The notes: generated by a model not told the origin, from the letters alone. A stretch of DNA of 64,000 nucleotides from Xenorhabdus indica (GCF_014467235.1 NZ_NKHP01000003.1:1-64000); one strand, 5' to 3'. Numbered from the stretch's first letter, positions 30,427-41,600 are shown. Numbers and translations are program-made.

Positions 30427-33114
30427 ATGGATCAGACCGAACCACAACGCCCGGACCCAGACAATCTGCTAACATTGGCGAATGAGAAACCACGTGGCAA
30501 GCTGAAAATATTTTTTGGTGCTTGTGCCGGAGTAGGTAAAACCTATGCCATGTTACAGGAAGCCCAACGTCTACTGGCTCAGGGTTTGGATGTCATTGTC
30601 GGTGTCGTTGAAACACATGGGCGGCAGGAAACCGCAGCACTATTGAAAGGTTTGCCTCAACTGCCACCAAAACATATCCACTATGCTAAACGCAGAATAG
30701 CAGTATTCGATATTGATGCTGCTATCGCCCGCCGCCCGGCCATTATTTTGATGGACGAATTAGCATTCAGTAATCCTCAAGGCTGCCGTCATCCTAAACG
30801 TTGGCAGGACGTGGAAGAGCTTCTGGAAGCAGGCATTGATGTCCTGACCACCATTAACGTACAACATCTTGAAAGCCTGAATGATGTTGTCGGTGGCATT
30901 ACCGGCATCCGGGTGCGGGAAACCATTCCCGATCACATATTTGATAGTGCGGACGATGTTGTTTTAGTCGATCTTCCACCTGACGATCTGCGCCAGCGAC
31001 TCCACGAAGGTAAGGTCTATATATCGGGTCAAGCGGAACGAGCTATCGAACATTTTTTCCGCAAAGGAAACCTGATCGCCTTACGTGAACTTGCCTTACG
31101 TCGCACAGCAGATCGTGTGGATGATCAGATGCGAGCTTTCCGCGATACACGGGGAAAAGAGCCAGTGTGGCATACACGGGATAACTTACTATTGTGTATA
31201 GGTGATAATGAAGGAAATGAAAAACTGATCCGCAAAGCTGCCCGGCTTGCCGCAAAACTCGATTGTATCTGGCATGCTGTTTACGTTGAAACCCCTAAAC
31301 TGCACCGACTACCAGAAGTCAAACGGCGTACTATTTTAAAAGCATTAAGGCTGGCACAAGAGTTGGGAGCAGAAACCGCTACACTTTCTGAGCCTCATAA
31401 AGAAAGGGCTATTCTTCGTTACGCAAGAGAACATAACCTCGGTAAAATCATTGTAGGGCGTTACCATAGTTTGTATTCAAAAATTTTTAACCGCAGATGG
31501 CGCTCTGATTTCGTTGAACGTTTAGGCAAACTTGGCCCCGATCTGGATATCATTATTATTGCTCTGGAAGACAAAAGACATTGGCATACGCATAATAAAG
31601 AACATACCGATCACCGCTCATTTAATGAAAAGTGGCTCATTCAGATCCAAGGCTTCGTGATGGCGATTATACTGTGCGCCTTAATCACCATATTTTCCCG
31701 TGCTGTTTTACTGCCTCTTGATAAAGCTAATCTGGTAACACTCTACCTACTCGGCGTTGTTGTCATCTCCCTGTTTTATGGACGTTGGCCTTCAGTCTTT
31801 GCCGCTTTTATCAATGTGGTCAGTTTCGATCTCTTTTTCGTTCAGCCACATTGGTCACTGGCAGTTAAAGATATGCAGTACCTGCTCGCCTTTATCGTCA
31901 TGTTGATCGTAGGAGTTGTCGTGGGAAACCTGACCGCGGGTATACGTTATCAAGCCAGAGTTGCCCGCCATCGTGAACAGCGGACACGGCACTTATATGA
32001 AATTACCCGTGAACTCAGCCGGGCCTTGAATGAAGAAGATGTTGCCCGGATCAGCTACCACTTTTTATCTAATAGCTTTCAGGCCAAAACAGGACTGTTA
32101 CTGCCGGATAATAATAACCGCCTATATCAGGTGAAATCCTACAATGGTGGGCAAATGTTGGTTGATGAAGCCATTGCCAAATGGTGTTTTGAGAAAAAAC
32201 AACCTGCCGGAGCCGGTACGGATACCCTACCGGGCGTACCTTATCAGTTAATTCCCATAACAACTCCGTCGCAAGTATTTGCTGTTCTTGCGATTGAATC
32301 ACCTAACCTTCGTCAATTACTAGTACCGGAACAACAGCGGTTACTGCATATTTTTACTGGAATTATTGCTAACGCCTTAGAACGGTTACATTTGGCCCGT
32401 GGTGCAGAAACAGCCAAATTAGATAACAAATGGAAACAATTACGCAACGCATTTCTGACTGCACTGTCCCACGATTTACTTACTCCACTAACAATCCTCA
32501 CTGAACAGACAGAAGCATTGAGATTAGATTTATCCATTGAAAATTCTCATCATGCTAAGCAATTTCAGCAAATTCACCAACAAATCCTCAATACCTCTCA
32601 TCTGGTGAATAACGTTCTGGATATAGTACGTATTCAATCAGGCAGCCTTCAGCCCAATTTTGGCTGTTATTCGTTGGAAAAAATTGTTGATAATGCCCTG
32701 CATTCATTAAGCTATGCACTCAGCCATTATCCTGTAGAACTTTCCCTGCCCTCCAATTTAACGCTACAGTGTGACGCTTCCTTATTAGAGCGTGTATTTA
32801 TCAATCTACTGGAAAATGCTATTAAGCATACTAATCAAGACTCAGCATTAGGCATCAAAGCCATTGTTGAAAAAAAACAAGTTAATATTGAAGTTTGGGA
32901 TACAGGTTCAGGTATTCCAGTAGGGCAAGAACAATCTATCTTTGATAAATTCTCACATAATCACCGAAAATCGACTGTACCTAATGCCGGATTAGGGTTG
33001 ACGATCTGTTATAACATCATTGAAATCCATAATGGGAAAATATGGGCAACGAATAATGAAAAAGGTGGAGCCAGCTTCCATTTTTCCTTACCGCTTTGTT
33101 CTATTGCGGAGTAA
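30427..33114 (+). CDS. kdpD: KdpD, K+/turgor sensor histidine kinase
   Basis: 895 residues (E. coli 894). The N-terminal KdpD domain has Walker A GACAGVGKTYAML (about 32-44), followed by a universal-stress-like domain (about 250-370), four transmembrane helices (about 405-505), a GAF-like region, and the HisKA/HATPase module with phosphoacceptor His682 in ALSHDLLTPLT and the N box NLLENAIKHTNQ. Three nt after kdpC. The cognate response regulator gene kdpE, expected immediately downstream, is missing. Confidence 0.97.
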   Translation: MDQTEPQRPDPDNLLTLANEKPRGKLKIFFGACAGVGKTYAMLQEAQRLLAQGLDVIVGVVETHGRQETAALLKGLPQLPPKHIHYAKRRIAVFDIDAAIARRPAIILMDELAFSNPQGCRHPKRWQDVEELLEAGIDVLTTINVQHLESLNDVVGGITGIRVRETIPDHIFDSADDVVLVDLPPDDLRQRLHEGKVYISGQAERAIEHFFRKGNLIALRELALRRTADRVDDQMRAFRDTRGKEPVWHTRDNLLLCIGDNEGNEKLIRKAARLAAKLDCIWHAVYVETPKLHRLPEVKRRTILKALRLAQELGAETATLSEPHKERAILRYAREHNLGKIIVGRYHSLYSKIFNRRWRSDFVERLGKLGPDLDIIIIALEDKRHWHTHNKEHTDHRSFNEKWLIQIQGFVMAIILCALITIFSRAVLLPLDKANLVTLYLLGVVVISLFYGRWPSVFAAFINVVSFDLFFVQPHWSLAVKDMQYLLAFIVMLIVGVVVGNLTAGIRYQARVARHREQRTRHLYEITRELSRALNEEDVARISYHFLSNSFQAKTGLLLPDNNNRLYQVKSYNGGQMLVDEAIAKWCFEKKQPAGAGTDTLPGVPYQLIPITTPSQVFAVLAIESPNLRQLLVPEQQRLLHIFTGIIANALERLHLARGAETAKLDNKWKQLRNAFLTALSHDLLTPLTILTEQTEALRLDLSIENSHHAKQFQQIHQQILNTSHLVNNVLDIVRIQSGSLQPNFGCYSLEKIVDNALHSLSYALSHYPVELSLPSNLTLQCDASLLERVFINLLENAIKHTNQDSALGIKAIVEKKQVNIEVWDTGSGIPVGQEQSIFDKFSHNHRKSTVPNAGLGLTICYNIIEIHNGKIWATNNEKGGASFHFSLPLCSIAE

Positions 33115-33119
33115 TCTCC

Positions 33120-33159
33120 ACGGAAAAGCCGCAGTCACAGCTACGGCTTTCCTTTTATC
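33120..33159. terminator. Bidirectional terminator between kdpD and pgm
   Basis: GGAAAAGCCG and CGGCTTTCC form a stem around CAGTCACAGCTA and are followed by TTTTATC. It lies between convergent kdpD and pgm and leaves no room for kdpE. Confidence 0.8.
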
Positions 33160-33174
33160 ATTGTTAAGCGTCAA

Positions 33175-34815
33175 TTAACTCGCAGCGAGTACTTGATTGA
33201 CAATTTCCTGAGCTTCTTGCTCAATTTTTTCACGGTGTTCAGCACCAAGGAAACTTTCACAATAGATTTTATAAGCTTCTTCTGTGCCAGAAGGGCGAGC
33301 AGCAAACCAGCCATTGTCGCTCATCACTTTCAACCCACCAATGGAAGCACCATTGCCTGAAGCGGTTGTCAAACGAGCCGTAATAGGGTCACCCGCCAAT
33401 GTATCAGCTTTAACCATTTCCGGTGACAATTTGGACAATTGTGCTTTCTGTTGATGGCTTGCCGGTGCCTGAAGGCGGCTATAACTCGGAGTACCAAAAC
33501 GCGCAGCTAATTTATCATAGCGTTGCTGTGGATTTTCACCGGTAGTCGCCATCATTTCTGCTGCAAGCAGACAAAGAATAATACCATCCTTATCTGTTGA
33601 CCATGGTGTACCGTCAAAACGCAGGAAAGATGCGCCTGCACTTTCTTCTCCACCAAAGCCCAATTCGCCTTTATATAGTCCATCAACAAACCATTTAAAG
33701 CCAACAGGAACTTCCACCAATTCACGCCCCAGATCAGTCACAACACGATCAATCATGGCACTGGAAACCAGTGTCTTACCCACTGCAACTTTTTCAGACC
33801 ATTGTGGACGATGGCGGAATAGATAATCCACTGCTGTCGCCAGATAATGATTAGGGTTCATCAAACCTGCTGGCGTAATAATCCCGTGACGGTCATAATC
33901 GGGATCATTGGCAAAAGCTAAATCAAACTTATCACGTAGTTCCAGTAAACCCGCCATCGCCCAACGTGATGAGCAATCCATTCTGATCACACCATCACGA
34001 TCCAGCGTCATAAAACGGAATGTCTGGTCAATATTGTCATTCACCAATGTCAGATCGAGGTCATAGTACTCCCCAATGCGCTGCCAGTAAGCAATACCTG
34101 AACCACCTAGCGGGTCAATACCAATTTTCAACCCTGCCTTTTGAATGGCAGCCATATCCACAACTTCACCTAATGCAGTCACATAAGGTTCAACCAAATC
34201 TTGTGGATGCAGATATTCACTTTTCAATGCCTGCTCATAAGACTGGCGTTTAACCCCGTTCAGGTTATTTGCCAACAATTCATTAGCACGATTCTCGATA
34301 ACGGAAGTCAGATCCGTATCCGCGGGGCCACCATTCGGTGGATTGTATTTAATCCCACCATCTTCTGGTGGATTATGGGATGGCGTGATCACAATCCCAT
34401 CTGCTAAATTTTTCCGCTGGCGATTATAAGACAGAATTGCATGAGAAATGGCAGGTGTTGGTGTAAAACCATTATTTTCCTGTACAACGACATCGACACC
34501 ATTTGCTGTCAGCACTTCCAGCACTGAAATAAATGCAGCTTCAGAAAGTGCATGCGTGTCTTTCCCTACATAGCATGGTCCTGTGATATCGTGCTGCTGA
34601 CGAACTTCCACAATAGCCTGAGAAATTGCCAGAATATGTGCTTCATTGAAACTATTGCGTCCAGCGCTGCCACGATGACCGGAAGTACCGAACTTAACGT
34701 TATGTGCCGGGTTTTCTGGATGGGGTTGTATGGTGTAATACTGTGAAGTGAGAAGTGCAACATTAATTAAATCATGCTGCTGGGCCAGTTGCCCTGCCCT
34801 TGGATGAATTGCCAC
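33175..34815 (-). CDS. pgm: Phosphoglucomutase (alpha-D-glucose 1-phosphate)
   Basis: 546 residues, as in E. coli. It interconverts glucose 1- and 6-phosphate. Phosphoserine loop [17 protein letters not shown] (about 144-160), Mg2+ loop DPDYDRHG (about 305), sugar-binding [10 protein letters not shown] and phosphate-binding [12 protein letters not shown] at the C-terminus. The start is GTG at 34815. Downstream of seqA in the same direction, as in E. coli. Confidence 0.98.
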   Translation of the reverse strand: MAIHPRAGQLAQQHDLINVALLTSQYYTIQPHPENPAHNVKFGTSGHRGSAGRNSFNEAHILAISQAIVEVRQQHDITGPCYVGKDTHALSEAAFISVLEVLTANGVDVVVQENNGFTPTPAISHAILSYNRQRKNLADGIVITPSHNPPEDGGIKYNPPNGGPADTDLTSVIENRANELLANNLNGVKRQSYEQALKSEYLHPQDLVEPYVTALGEVVDMAAIQKAGLKIGIDPLGGSGIAYWQRIGEYYDLDLTLVNDNIDQTFRFMTLDRDGVIRMDCSSRWAMAGLLELRDKFDLAFANDPDYDRHGIITPAGLMNPNHYLATAVDYLFRHRPQWSEKVAVGKTLVSSAMIDRVVTDLGRELVEVPVGFKWFVDGLYKGELGFGGEESAGASFLRFDGTPWSTDKDGIILCLLAAEMMATTGENPQQRYDKLAARFGTPSYSRLQAPASHQQKAQLSKLSPEMVKADTLAGDPITARLTTASGNGASIGGLKVMSDNGWFAARPSGTEEAYKIYCESFLGAEHREKIEQEAQEIVNQVLAAS

Positions 34816-34834
34816 TTTAATTTCTCCTGAAAGG

Positions 34835-34860
34835 CTGCACTGGATTCCCCTCCAGTGCAG
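34835..34860 (-). promoter_or_regulatory. Perfect hairpin between seqA and pgm
   Basis: CTGCACTGGA (34835-34844) and TCCAGTGCAG (34851-34860) form a 10-bp stem with a six-base loop, 20 nt upstream of the pgm start and just before its ribosome-binding site. There is no U tract. Candidate processing or translation-control hairpin in seqA-pgm mRNA. Confidence 0.55.
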
Positions 34861-34922
34861 TATAGAACAGATAAGCTGAGTAGTTTAAAGAGCTAACTAA
34901 CTAGCTAAATCAGGTAGCTAAA

Positions 34923-35456
34923 CTAGATAGTGCTACACACCTTTTCAATCAAATTTGCTGGAAAACTCATCCCCTGCATAATATGTTCAATCATGCTGCG
35001 TTTGCGGTCAGTATTGGTATTGGTGATCACCCAAAAAGGGGTGCCGGGGATATGACGAGGTTTGGTCTGCTTACCACTGGCCAGCAACGTATGTTCATCG
35101 CCTGCAAAATAAGTGCGGGTACGGCCGTGCATCTCTTCTGTTGCTTTGGAGAAATTTTCACTGTCCAAATTATACAGTGTAGACAACACTAACATGAAAC
35201 GCTCAACGGATTTTTTCTTTTCAGCATATTCATCGGAAAGCAATAATTCGCGCATAACACGAACAGTATCACGGGAACGCACATTTGATACTTTATCGAC
35301 AGGGACAGACTCGCTGGCAGGCTGTGTAGTTTGTACTGGCTGCCCGGCGTCCAATTTCAATATGCGCCGTAAAATATCAGATGCACTTTCACCGATATGC
35401 AGGGTTTGGCTTGCAATAAAGCGGTAAAGGTCTTCATCAACTTCTATCGTTTTCAT
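34923..35456 (-). CDS. seqA: SeqA, negative modulator of replication initiation
   Basis: 177 residues (E. coli 181). The N-terminal oligomerisation domain is MKTIEVDEDLYRFIASQTLHI. A flexible linker follows (about 35-60). The C-terminal hemimethylated-GATC binding domain ends with KPRHIPGTPFWVITNTNTD and the RKRSMIEHIMQGMSFP helix. It sequesters oriC and the dnaA promoter after replication. Upstream of pgm, divergent from ybfF. Confidence 0.98.
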   Translation of the reverse strand: MKTIEVDEDLYRFIASQTLHIGESASDILRRILKLDAGQPVQTTQPASESVPVDKVSNVRSRDTVRVMRELLLSDEYAEKKKSVERFMLVLSTLYNLDSENFSKATEEMHGRTRTYFAGDEHTLLASGKQTKPRHIPGTPFWVITNTNTDRKRSMIEHIMQGMSFPANLIEKVCSTI

Positions 35457-35716
35457 TTCTATCCAGTACTGTTCTTAATGAAAAAATTATCCCCGGATTA
35501 TAAGATATAATGCAACAAAACAAAACAATTAAACTTTCAATAACTTAAAGTGATTCTTTCCGCAATTGAGAATTGAAAAAAAAGTCGCTTTTCCTCTAAA
35601 ATAAATCAATCAGTTACAGCCATTTTGTCCCATTTCATTTGTCCATGCTAATGTGTCATGATATTAAACTCTACAATATTAAACATTGTATGAATGGCAT
35701 TAAACTCAGGCAAATT

Positions 35717-36508
35717 ATGAAGTCAAACAATCAATTAAATTATCATTTACACAAACCGGAAAACCCGCTGTCCTCCACACCAATTATTCTTATTCATGGG
35801 CTTTTTGGTGATTTGAGCAATTTGGGAATATTAGGCCGAGATTTACAACAATATTATCCGGTTATTCAAATTGACGTGCGCAATCACGGTATTTCTCCGC
35901 AATCGGAAAATATGGATTATCGCGATATGGCTCAGGACGTTTTAGCACTTCTTGATGAACTACTTGATGAACTAAATGTGCCGAAGGCTATCATCATAGG
36001 ACATTCTATGGGTGGCAAAATTGCGATGAGCATGACAGCAATTGCCCCGGACCGAATTGAAAAAATTGTAGTTATTGACATAGCCCCCGTGGCTTATCAG
36101 GTTCGGCAACATGATGGCATTTTCGCAGCACTGAACAAAGTTACCGAAGCAGGGGTACAAACCCGACAGGCGGCAACAGATATCATGCGACAGAATATTC
36201 AGGAAGATGGTGTGATCCCGTTTTTATTAAAATCCTTCCGCCAGGGAGAGTGGAAGTTCAACCTGCCTGTATTGCAAAAAGAATATGAAAAGATCATCGG
36301 TTGGGAAACGATCCCGGCATGGCATAAACCAGCCCTGTTCATCCGTGGTGGAAATTCAGATTACATTACCGAGGAATATCGACAGGATATTATCAGACAA
36401 TTCCCAAAAGCTAACGCATGGGTAATAGCCGGTGCCGGACACTGGGTCCATGCAGAAAAACCCGAAGCCGTACTCAGGGCAATTCATCGATTTTTAGAAA
36501 CAGAATAA
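35717..36508 (+). CDS. ybfF: YbfF, alpha/beta-hydrolase esterase
   Basis: 263 residues. Oxyanion region IHGLFGDLSNLG, nucleophile elbow GHSMGG, acid in the GGNSDYITEEY region and catalytic His in AGAGHWVHAEKP. E. coli YbfF is an esterase acting on short acyl-CoA and palmitoyl-CoA type substrates. I chose the ATG at 35717 (MKSNNQLNYHLH). The upstream in-frame start at 35639 would add 26 residues with no family counterpart. It is the last gene shared with the E. coli order. ybfE-fldA-fur do not follow. Confidence 0.93.
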   Translation: MKSNNQLNYHLHKPENPLSSTPIILIHGLFGDLSNLGILGRDLQQYYPVIQIDVRNHGISPQSENMDYRDMAQDVLALLDELLDELNVPKAIIIGHSMGGKIAMSMTAIAPDRIEKIVVIDIAPVAYQVRQHDGIFAALNKVTEAGVQTRQAATDIMRQNIQEDGVIPFLLKSFRQGEWKFNLPVLQKEYEKIIGWETIPAWHKPALFIRGGNSDYITEEYRQDIIRQFPKANAWVIAGAGHWVHAEKPEAVLRAIHRFLETE

Positions 36509-36801
36509 TCATCATATCAACCCACCTGTAAACGTGGGTTGAACGCCTGTTAGTAGCAACAAGAGATATATTCAACACTATCGCTAATAAGTTATTTTTT
36601 AATATTCTAGTTATTAAATCCTTATTTCCATACTTATTAAACTATATAACTAATACAAAAATAATTATATCTAAATTATTATTTATACACTAATGTTCTG
36701 TGACGAAATAAATATCAGGAAAAACTACACCAATAATAAATTTCATTCTTACCAAGTAAAAAATATCCCCTTCAATTGATATTAATTAAAGGATAAAAAC
36801 C
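36509..36801. other. AT-rich gap marking the edge of the conserved backbone
   Basis: 293 nt with no supportable gene. A 9-bp hairpin TCAACCCAC / GTGGGTTGA (36517-36525, 36534-36542) just after ybfF may terminate it. The remainder is strongly AT-rich and probably carries the promoter of the next gene. AAAGGA precedes that gene's ATG. Confidence 0.5.
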
Positions 36802-37539
36802 ATGGATCCTAAAAACGTATATAATCCTATCGCAGATCTATATGAGAGTTTTTCAGACTCTGCCGCCCAAATAAACATCGAAATTCGGACTATCCTCAAT
36901 CTGGCAGGGGATATACAAGGAAAATCCGTGTTAGATTTAGCCTGTGGATATGGTCTTTTTAGCCGATTGTTCAGAAATCACGGTGCTTCAAGAGTTGTGG
37001 GGGTCGATATATCACATAACATGATTGAGATTGCCAAAAGCAAATCGCAACAATACGGTGATAATATCGAATTTCATGTAAGAGATGCCTGCAATATGGA
37101 ATCATTCGGAAAATTTGATCTGATAGTTGCAGCTTGGCTATTCTGTAATGCGCTATCGCTTGAAGACCTTGAAATGATGTTTCGTTCAGTCGCAAAGAAT
37201 CTGGCACCTAATGGTAAACTGATTGCTTATACCATTGATCCTGACTATCGGTTAGCAAAAGGAAACTGTATAAATTATCGCGTCAATATTCTTAGTCAAG
37301 AACCCTGGAAAGAAGGCGCTCTCGTCAAGGCAGAATTTCTTACCACCCCACCCAGTCCTTTTACCATGTATCAATGGAGTCGTGAACAACATAAAGAAGT
37401 GTGCAATAAAGCAGGATTGACACAATTAACATGGCATAAACCCACACTGTTACAAAGCGATATTGATAGTTACCCACCAGGTTTTTGGGATGATTTCCAA
37501 AATAACTGTCACGATATAGCATTTGTTTGTCAGTTTTAA
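36802..37539 (+). CDS. SAM-dependent class I methyltransferase, ToxA-like
   Basis: 245 residues. The Rossmann-type SAM domain has motif I VLDLACGYGLFSRLF (about 39-53), an acidic loop after VVGVDIS (about 65-71) and FDLIVAAWLFCNAL (motif IV). Length, the PPSPFTMYQWSRE segment and the PPGFWDDFQNNC ending recall the toxoflavin methyltransferase ToxA of Burkholderia. The resemblance is from memory and the substrate is unknown. No other toxoflavin genes are next to it. AAAGGA lies 9 nt before the ATG. AT-rich, probably accessory DNA. Confidence 0.75.
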   Translation: MDPKNVYNPIADLYESFSDSAAQINIEIRTILNLAGDIQGKSVLDLACGYGLFSRLFRNHGASRVVGVDISHNMIEIAKSKSQQYGDNIEFHVRDACNMESFGKFDLIVAAWLFCNALSLEDLEMMFRSVAKNLAPNGKLIAYTIDPDYRLAKGNCINYRVNILSQEPWKEGALVKAEFLTTPPSPFTMYQWSREQHKEVCNKAGLTQLTWHKPTLLQSDIDSYPPGFWDDFQNNCHDIAFVCQF

Positions 37540-37557
37540 CACCATCAAATAATTTAT

Positions 37558-37609
37558 CTCTTCATCTTTCAAAATGAACCAATAAAATAATAATTTGAAA
37601 GATGAAGAG
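37558..37609. repeat. 16-bp perfect inverted repeat between convergent genes
   Basis: CTCTTCATCTTTCAAA (37558-37573) and TTTGAAAGATGAAGAG (37594-37609) are exact inverted repeats around a 20-nt AT-rich spacer, 18 nt after the methyltransferase stop. It could terminate the plus-strand gene. Confidence 0.6.
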
Positions 37610-37623
37610 GATATTAAATTGGA

Positions 37624-37655
37624 AAAAATAAATAGCCTAAGAATATAGGCTATTT
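37624..37655 (-). terminator. Terminator of the IMPase-family gene
   Basis: AAATAGCCTA (37630-37639) pairs with TAGGCTATTT (37646-37655). On the minus strand the hairpin is followed by a T-rich run (ATTTTTTCC), typical of intrinsic termination after the gene ending at 37681. Confidence 0.75.
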
Positions 37656-37680
37656 AATTAATAAGAAAATTCTGAATTAC

Positions 37681-38487
37681 TTAACCAGTAACAGAAGAAT
37701 TCATTCTCTCCACTACCCGATTAAGTAATTCTGAATTACATGCCGATACCAGGCTACCACCAAACATCACCTTTTCCCGGCGACCATTCAGTGTACAAAA
37801 ATCACCACCCGCTTCTTTAATACAGGGCAAAATTGCAGCGCTATCCCACGGTTTCATTATTGTATCAATAGCACAATGTAACCTTCCGGCAGCAACCATA
37901 GCATGTTGATAACAATCATTGACAAAAATAAAATCACGGGAAGTGTTCACTAACGTATCTAAATTATAAGGAACCGAACCGTCTACAAGGTTATAGCTGG
38001 AACTGTGTATTCCAGAAGCAGCAATCACTGCATTTTCAATAAATTCTGGTGAATTCCCAACAATTTTGAGTTGGCGTAATGGCTTGCCTTCCACACTCAT
38101 CCAACACCCTTCTCCCTGAGAAGCATAAACAATGGTTGAGATGGCCGGAAAACTAATCACACCAACTAACGATTCACCATTCTCAACAAAAGCCAGCAAC
38201 GTACTGAACAACGGTACGCCATACAAAAATGCTCTTGTCCCATCTATAGGATCAATAACCCAGCCGGATTCAAATTTCTCGACACCATTTAGCCCAAATT
38301 CTTCGCCCAAAATGGGGACTCCGGGACTACGTTTTTCTAATATGTTGCGAATTTCGGTTTCCAGCATTAAATCTGTCTGGGTGACAACAGAATGATCAGA
38401 CTTGTAATCAAATTGTCCCGCACCGTCAAAAGCATCTTGAGTTCGTTTTCTGATTGTATTTACCGCTTCAAGGGCAATCTCTAACAT
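37681..38487 (-). CDS. Inositol-monophosphatase-family phosphatase
   Basis: 268 residues. Li+-sensitive, Mg2+-dependent phosphatase fold. The metal-site motifs are complete: GEEFG (about 61), WVIDPIDGTRAFLYG (about 78-92), and the C-terminal KPWDSAAILPCIKEAGGDF. Overall it resembles HisN-type histidinol-phosphate phosphatases or generic IMPases. The substrate cannot be assigned. The longer TTG-started frame (38505) begins inside its own ribosome-binding site (TGAGGAG), so ATG 38487 is preferred. Convergent with the methyltransferase. Confidence 0.85.
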   Translation of the reverse strand: MLEIALEAVNTIRKRTQDAFDGAGQFDYKSDHSVVTQTDLMLETEIRNILEKRSPGVPILGEEFGLNGVEKFESGWVIDPIDGTRAFLYGVPLFSTLLAFVENGESLVGVISFPAISTIVYASQGEGCWMSVEGKPLRQLKIVGNSPEFIENAVIAASGIHSSSYNLVDGSVPYNLDTLVNTSRDFIFVNDCYQHAMVAAGRLHCAIDTIMKPWDSAAILPCIKEAGGDFCTLNGRREKVMFGGSLVSACNSELLNRVVERMNSSVTG

Positions 38488-38611
38488 CTGTTTATAACTC
38501 CTCAAGGTTTAATTAATCTCATCCCGACGAAGCAATTCTATTGTTAAAGCCATCATAATGTCCCGTTAAAAAAACATAAGCATATTAAATTAACCATTTG
38601 AAGTTAAATAA

Positions 38612-38638
38612 AAAATGACTCACATTGGTGAGCCATTT
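38612..38638 (-). terminator. Terminator of the first MARTX gene
   Basis: AATGACTCAC-ATTG-GTGAGCCATT hairpin 30 nt past the toxin stop codon, preceded on the plus strand by A5, so minus-strand transcripts end in a T run. The same hairpin recurs behind the MARTX relic and behind the second MARTX gene. Confidence 0.8.
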
Positions 38639-38667
38639 CGATTAATCAAGTTCAGCTAAGAAAACCA

Positions 38668-41600
38668 TCAAGCCAGTTTGAATTTCCCGGTTTTGGTATC
38701 CGACCAGGCCATCATAATGGAAGATTGAGTTTGTTTATCCAGTGAATCAATAAAACCACTATCGCCAATCGCTGGCGCAAAACCGCTCATTGCCTGAACC
38801 AATGAATCTAGTGCATTGGCAGAGAGTGCGGTATATTCACGCTCGCCACGAGTGTCTTTACTGCCCATTTGCGTGATAATGTCCGCACGATTGCCATTGA
38901 AGTAGTCAGTAAACGTCACCGAGCCGATTGCTTCAAACTGTCCTTGCTCAGAAGTATCCTCAATATTACGGTTGGTCAACATAACCAGATCGTAGCCACT
39001 ACGCTGGAACCACAAGTCTTGCCAGTTAAGGTTGTTGAAAATGATCTTGTCACTGTGTTTGATATCTTCAACCACATTATCAATCACATCTCCACTGACT
39101 ACATAGCTGTTAACCCCTGTGCCACCTTTGAAGTTGTTCTGATATCCGCCCAATACCAACAGATCGTCACCATCGCCGCCGTCAAATTGACTGAATTTGG
39201 CAATCACATCCGCGATCAGGTGATCATCACCCGCCCCGCCATTGATCAGAGCATGATAACCCATCAGCTTGATAGTATCATTGCCCGCTCCAGCATCAAT
39301 CTGATTATAGTTACCGAAAACTGTAGAAAAATCATGATTATTACCCAAATCAACCTGATTGTTGTTACCGATAGTAATCACGTAATCCTGCTCTTCCCCG
39401 CTCTCAATGCGATTGAAGTTACCGGAGGCGACGATATAGTCACGTCCTCTGCCCGTCTCGATCACACCACCTTCACCAAAGGCAAAGACCTGATCATCTC
39501 CATCTCCCATGTAGGCATAGTTGATACGTCCCGCAACTACGGCAACATCATTACCCTTGCCACCAAACATGATGTTTTCACGCCCCATCAAAGCTCCCAT
39601 ATCATTACCTTCACCACCGGTGAAGATATTGGAGGTTCCTAAAGCGTAATAGACATCGTCACCGCGACCACCCCAGAAGTTATTATTATCTCCCAGATAA
39701 GCGCCCAGATCTTTTCCGTCTCCACCCCAGTTAAAATTGTAGTTACCAAGAGAGACATGGATATCGCCATCACCTTGCAGATGACCACTGTTGCGCAGGA
39801 AATCGAAAGTTTTTTCCTGCATATGCAGCAGATCATCAGTCAGATTCTGTTTCAGGTTGGAAGCTAACTCTTTCATTTCTTGCTGTTTATCCTGGCTGAA
39901 CAGAGTTGCAAACAAATTTGGCAGGTTCAGGAAATTAAACCCGAATGGGCGCTCTGAGTTTGCATCTTCTGCTATCGGTGCAGCACCAACATTTTCAGTT
40001 GACTCCGTCTGCTCAGTTGGCGCTTTTTCTTTGATTCCGTGATTTTCAAGGAAAGAATTTAATCCATCTGCTCCTGCCGACAGATTTGTCTTCAAACCAT
40101 TACGTAATGTTTCCGTATCAATAAATGCCTCCAACTGGCTGCCACTGAATTCACCGATAACTTCCAGCATTTCCCGCAGAATAGCGACACCATCCACCGG
40201 TTGATTTGAGCGGGAAACAATAGCGCCATCCGATGTGTAATCCACATTAAAGATATCGGCTAATGTCGTATCTGCATTCACGCTGGCAAGGTTTCTCAAC
40301 AACTTGTTTTTAAGCTGACGAGGCAGATCCGTCGGACTAAAAGTAAAGGTGGTTTTTGCCATTCCTGTTGAGGTGTATTGCTGTGTCATCAAACCAAACA
40401 GTGAACCAAGGTTGATATCCAGAATTGACTGGATATTGTCACCGAACATAAAGTTCCAGTTACCGGTTGTTACTTGAATATCAGCACCTTGTCCGCCAAC
40501 GGCGAAATTAAAGGATAATTTCTCATTTGCCTGCCGGAGCTTATCTGCCCGGCTGAGATTACCCAGCTTTGGTTTATTACCCGCACCACTCAACCATTGG
40601 TTGTATTTTTTATTCAGTGTGCTTTCGATATCACTCTTCAGGCCACGGCCACTACGTTTATATTGGGAGTCAAGCTTAGTCAGCGACATATAATCCACGT
40701 TACTGGTCATATCCAGCCCTGACATATCCTGTAGATATTTCTTCACACTTTCTACCGTCCACTGTGCTTCCTGCTCAGACAACCAGTCAGGGGCAGAGAA
40801 TGATCCGGCAATATTTTGCAGGACCCCTGATATGCGGGAAACGCTATCAAATGGATTAAGCATCGGCGGTGTCGGGATGGATTTATCCATCATGACCAAC
40901 AGATCATTACTGCGGCCTTGATTGAAACTGATATTCCGGTTTCCGATAAACAGTTGCGCACCTTCCAATGCCTGATAACCTGCAATATCAACGCTGTGCT
41001 TGCTGTCACCATTCCCCAGATGGACCATGACATTGTTGTCACCAAAGGCCAGCGATTTGAAACCACCCGTACCGACTTTAATACCAACGTTGGTGGTTCC
41101 CCAGTTAATGGTTGTAAATTCGCCGTCTCCTGCCTGTACCTGTACATTACCGGAATAACTCACCGGGTTATTGGACGTCATTTCGGCAGGGTAATCCTCA
41201 TACTGATATTGTTTCGGTGCATGGAATATTTCGGTATTGTCTGTAATAATCCCGCGTGCCCGGTTTTTTCTGCTATCGGTACGCAGACTACCTACACGAG
41301 CAAGCGAAACATCGTTTTCAGAGACATTATTGCGTATACGTTCTGAATGACCTTCCAATTCTCCATTCTCATTCCAGTTCAACACGATTTTATTGTCGAA
41401 GATCTTATTTTCCAGCGTATTATGTTCTGATTTCGTATACTTACGCCCTGATTTACCGATTGCAACTTCAGTGCGACGGGCAGATACCGTGGTACGGATC
41501 CCATTTTCATCAAGAGCTGAAATCAAACGATAAGCAAAGCCATCCCGCTTATCATCACTGAGCAGAGAACATCCTACCAGACTGATATGGTCAAGCGCCC

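Noticed and set aside
39639..39836. Short frames inside the MARTX genes on both strands
   Set aside because: None has a ribosome-binding site or recognisable domain, and both toxin frames are continuous.
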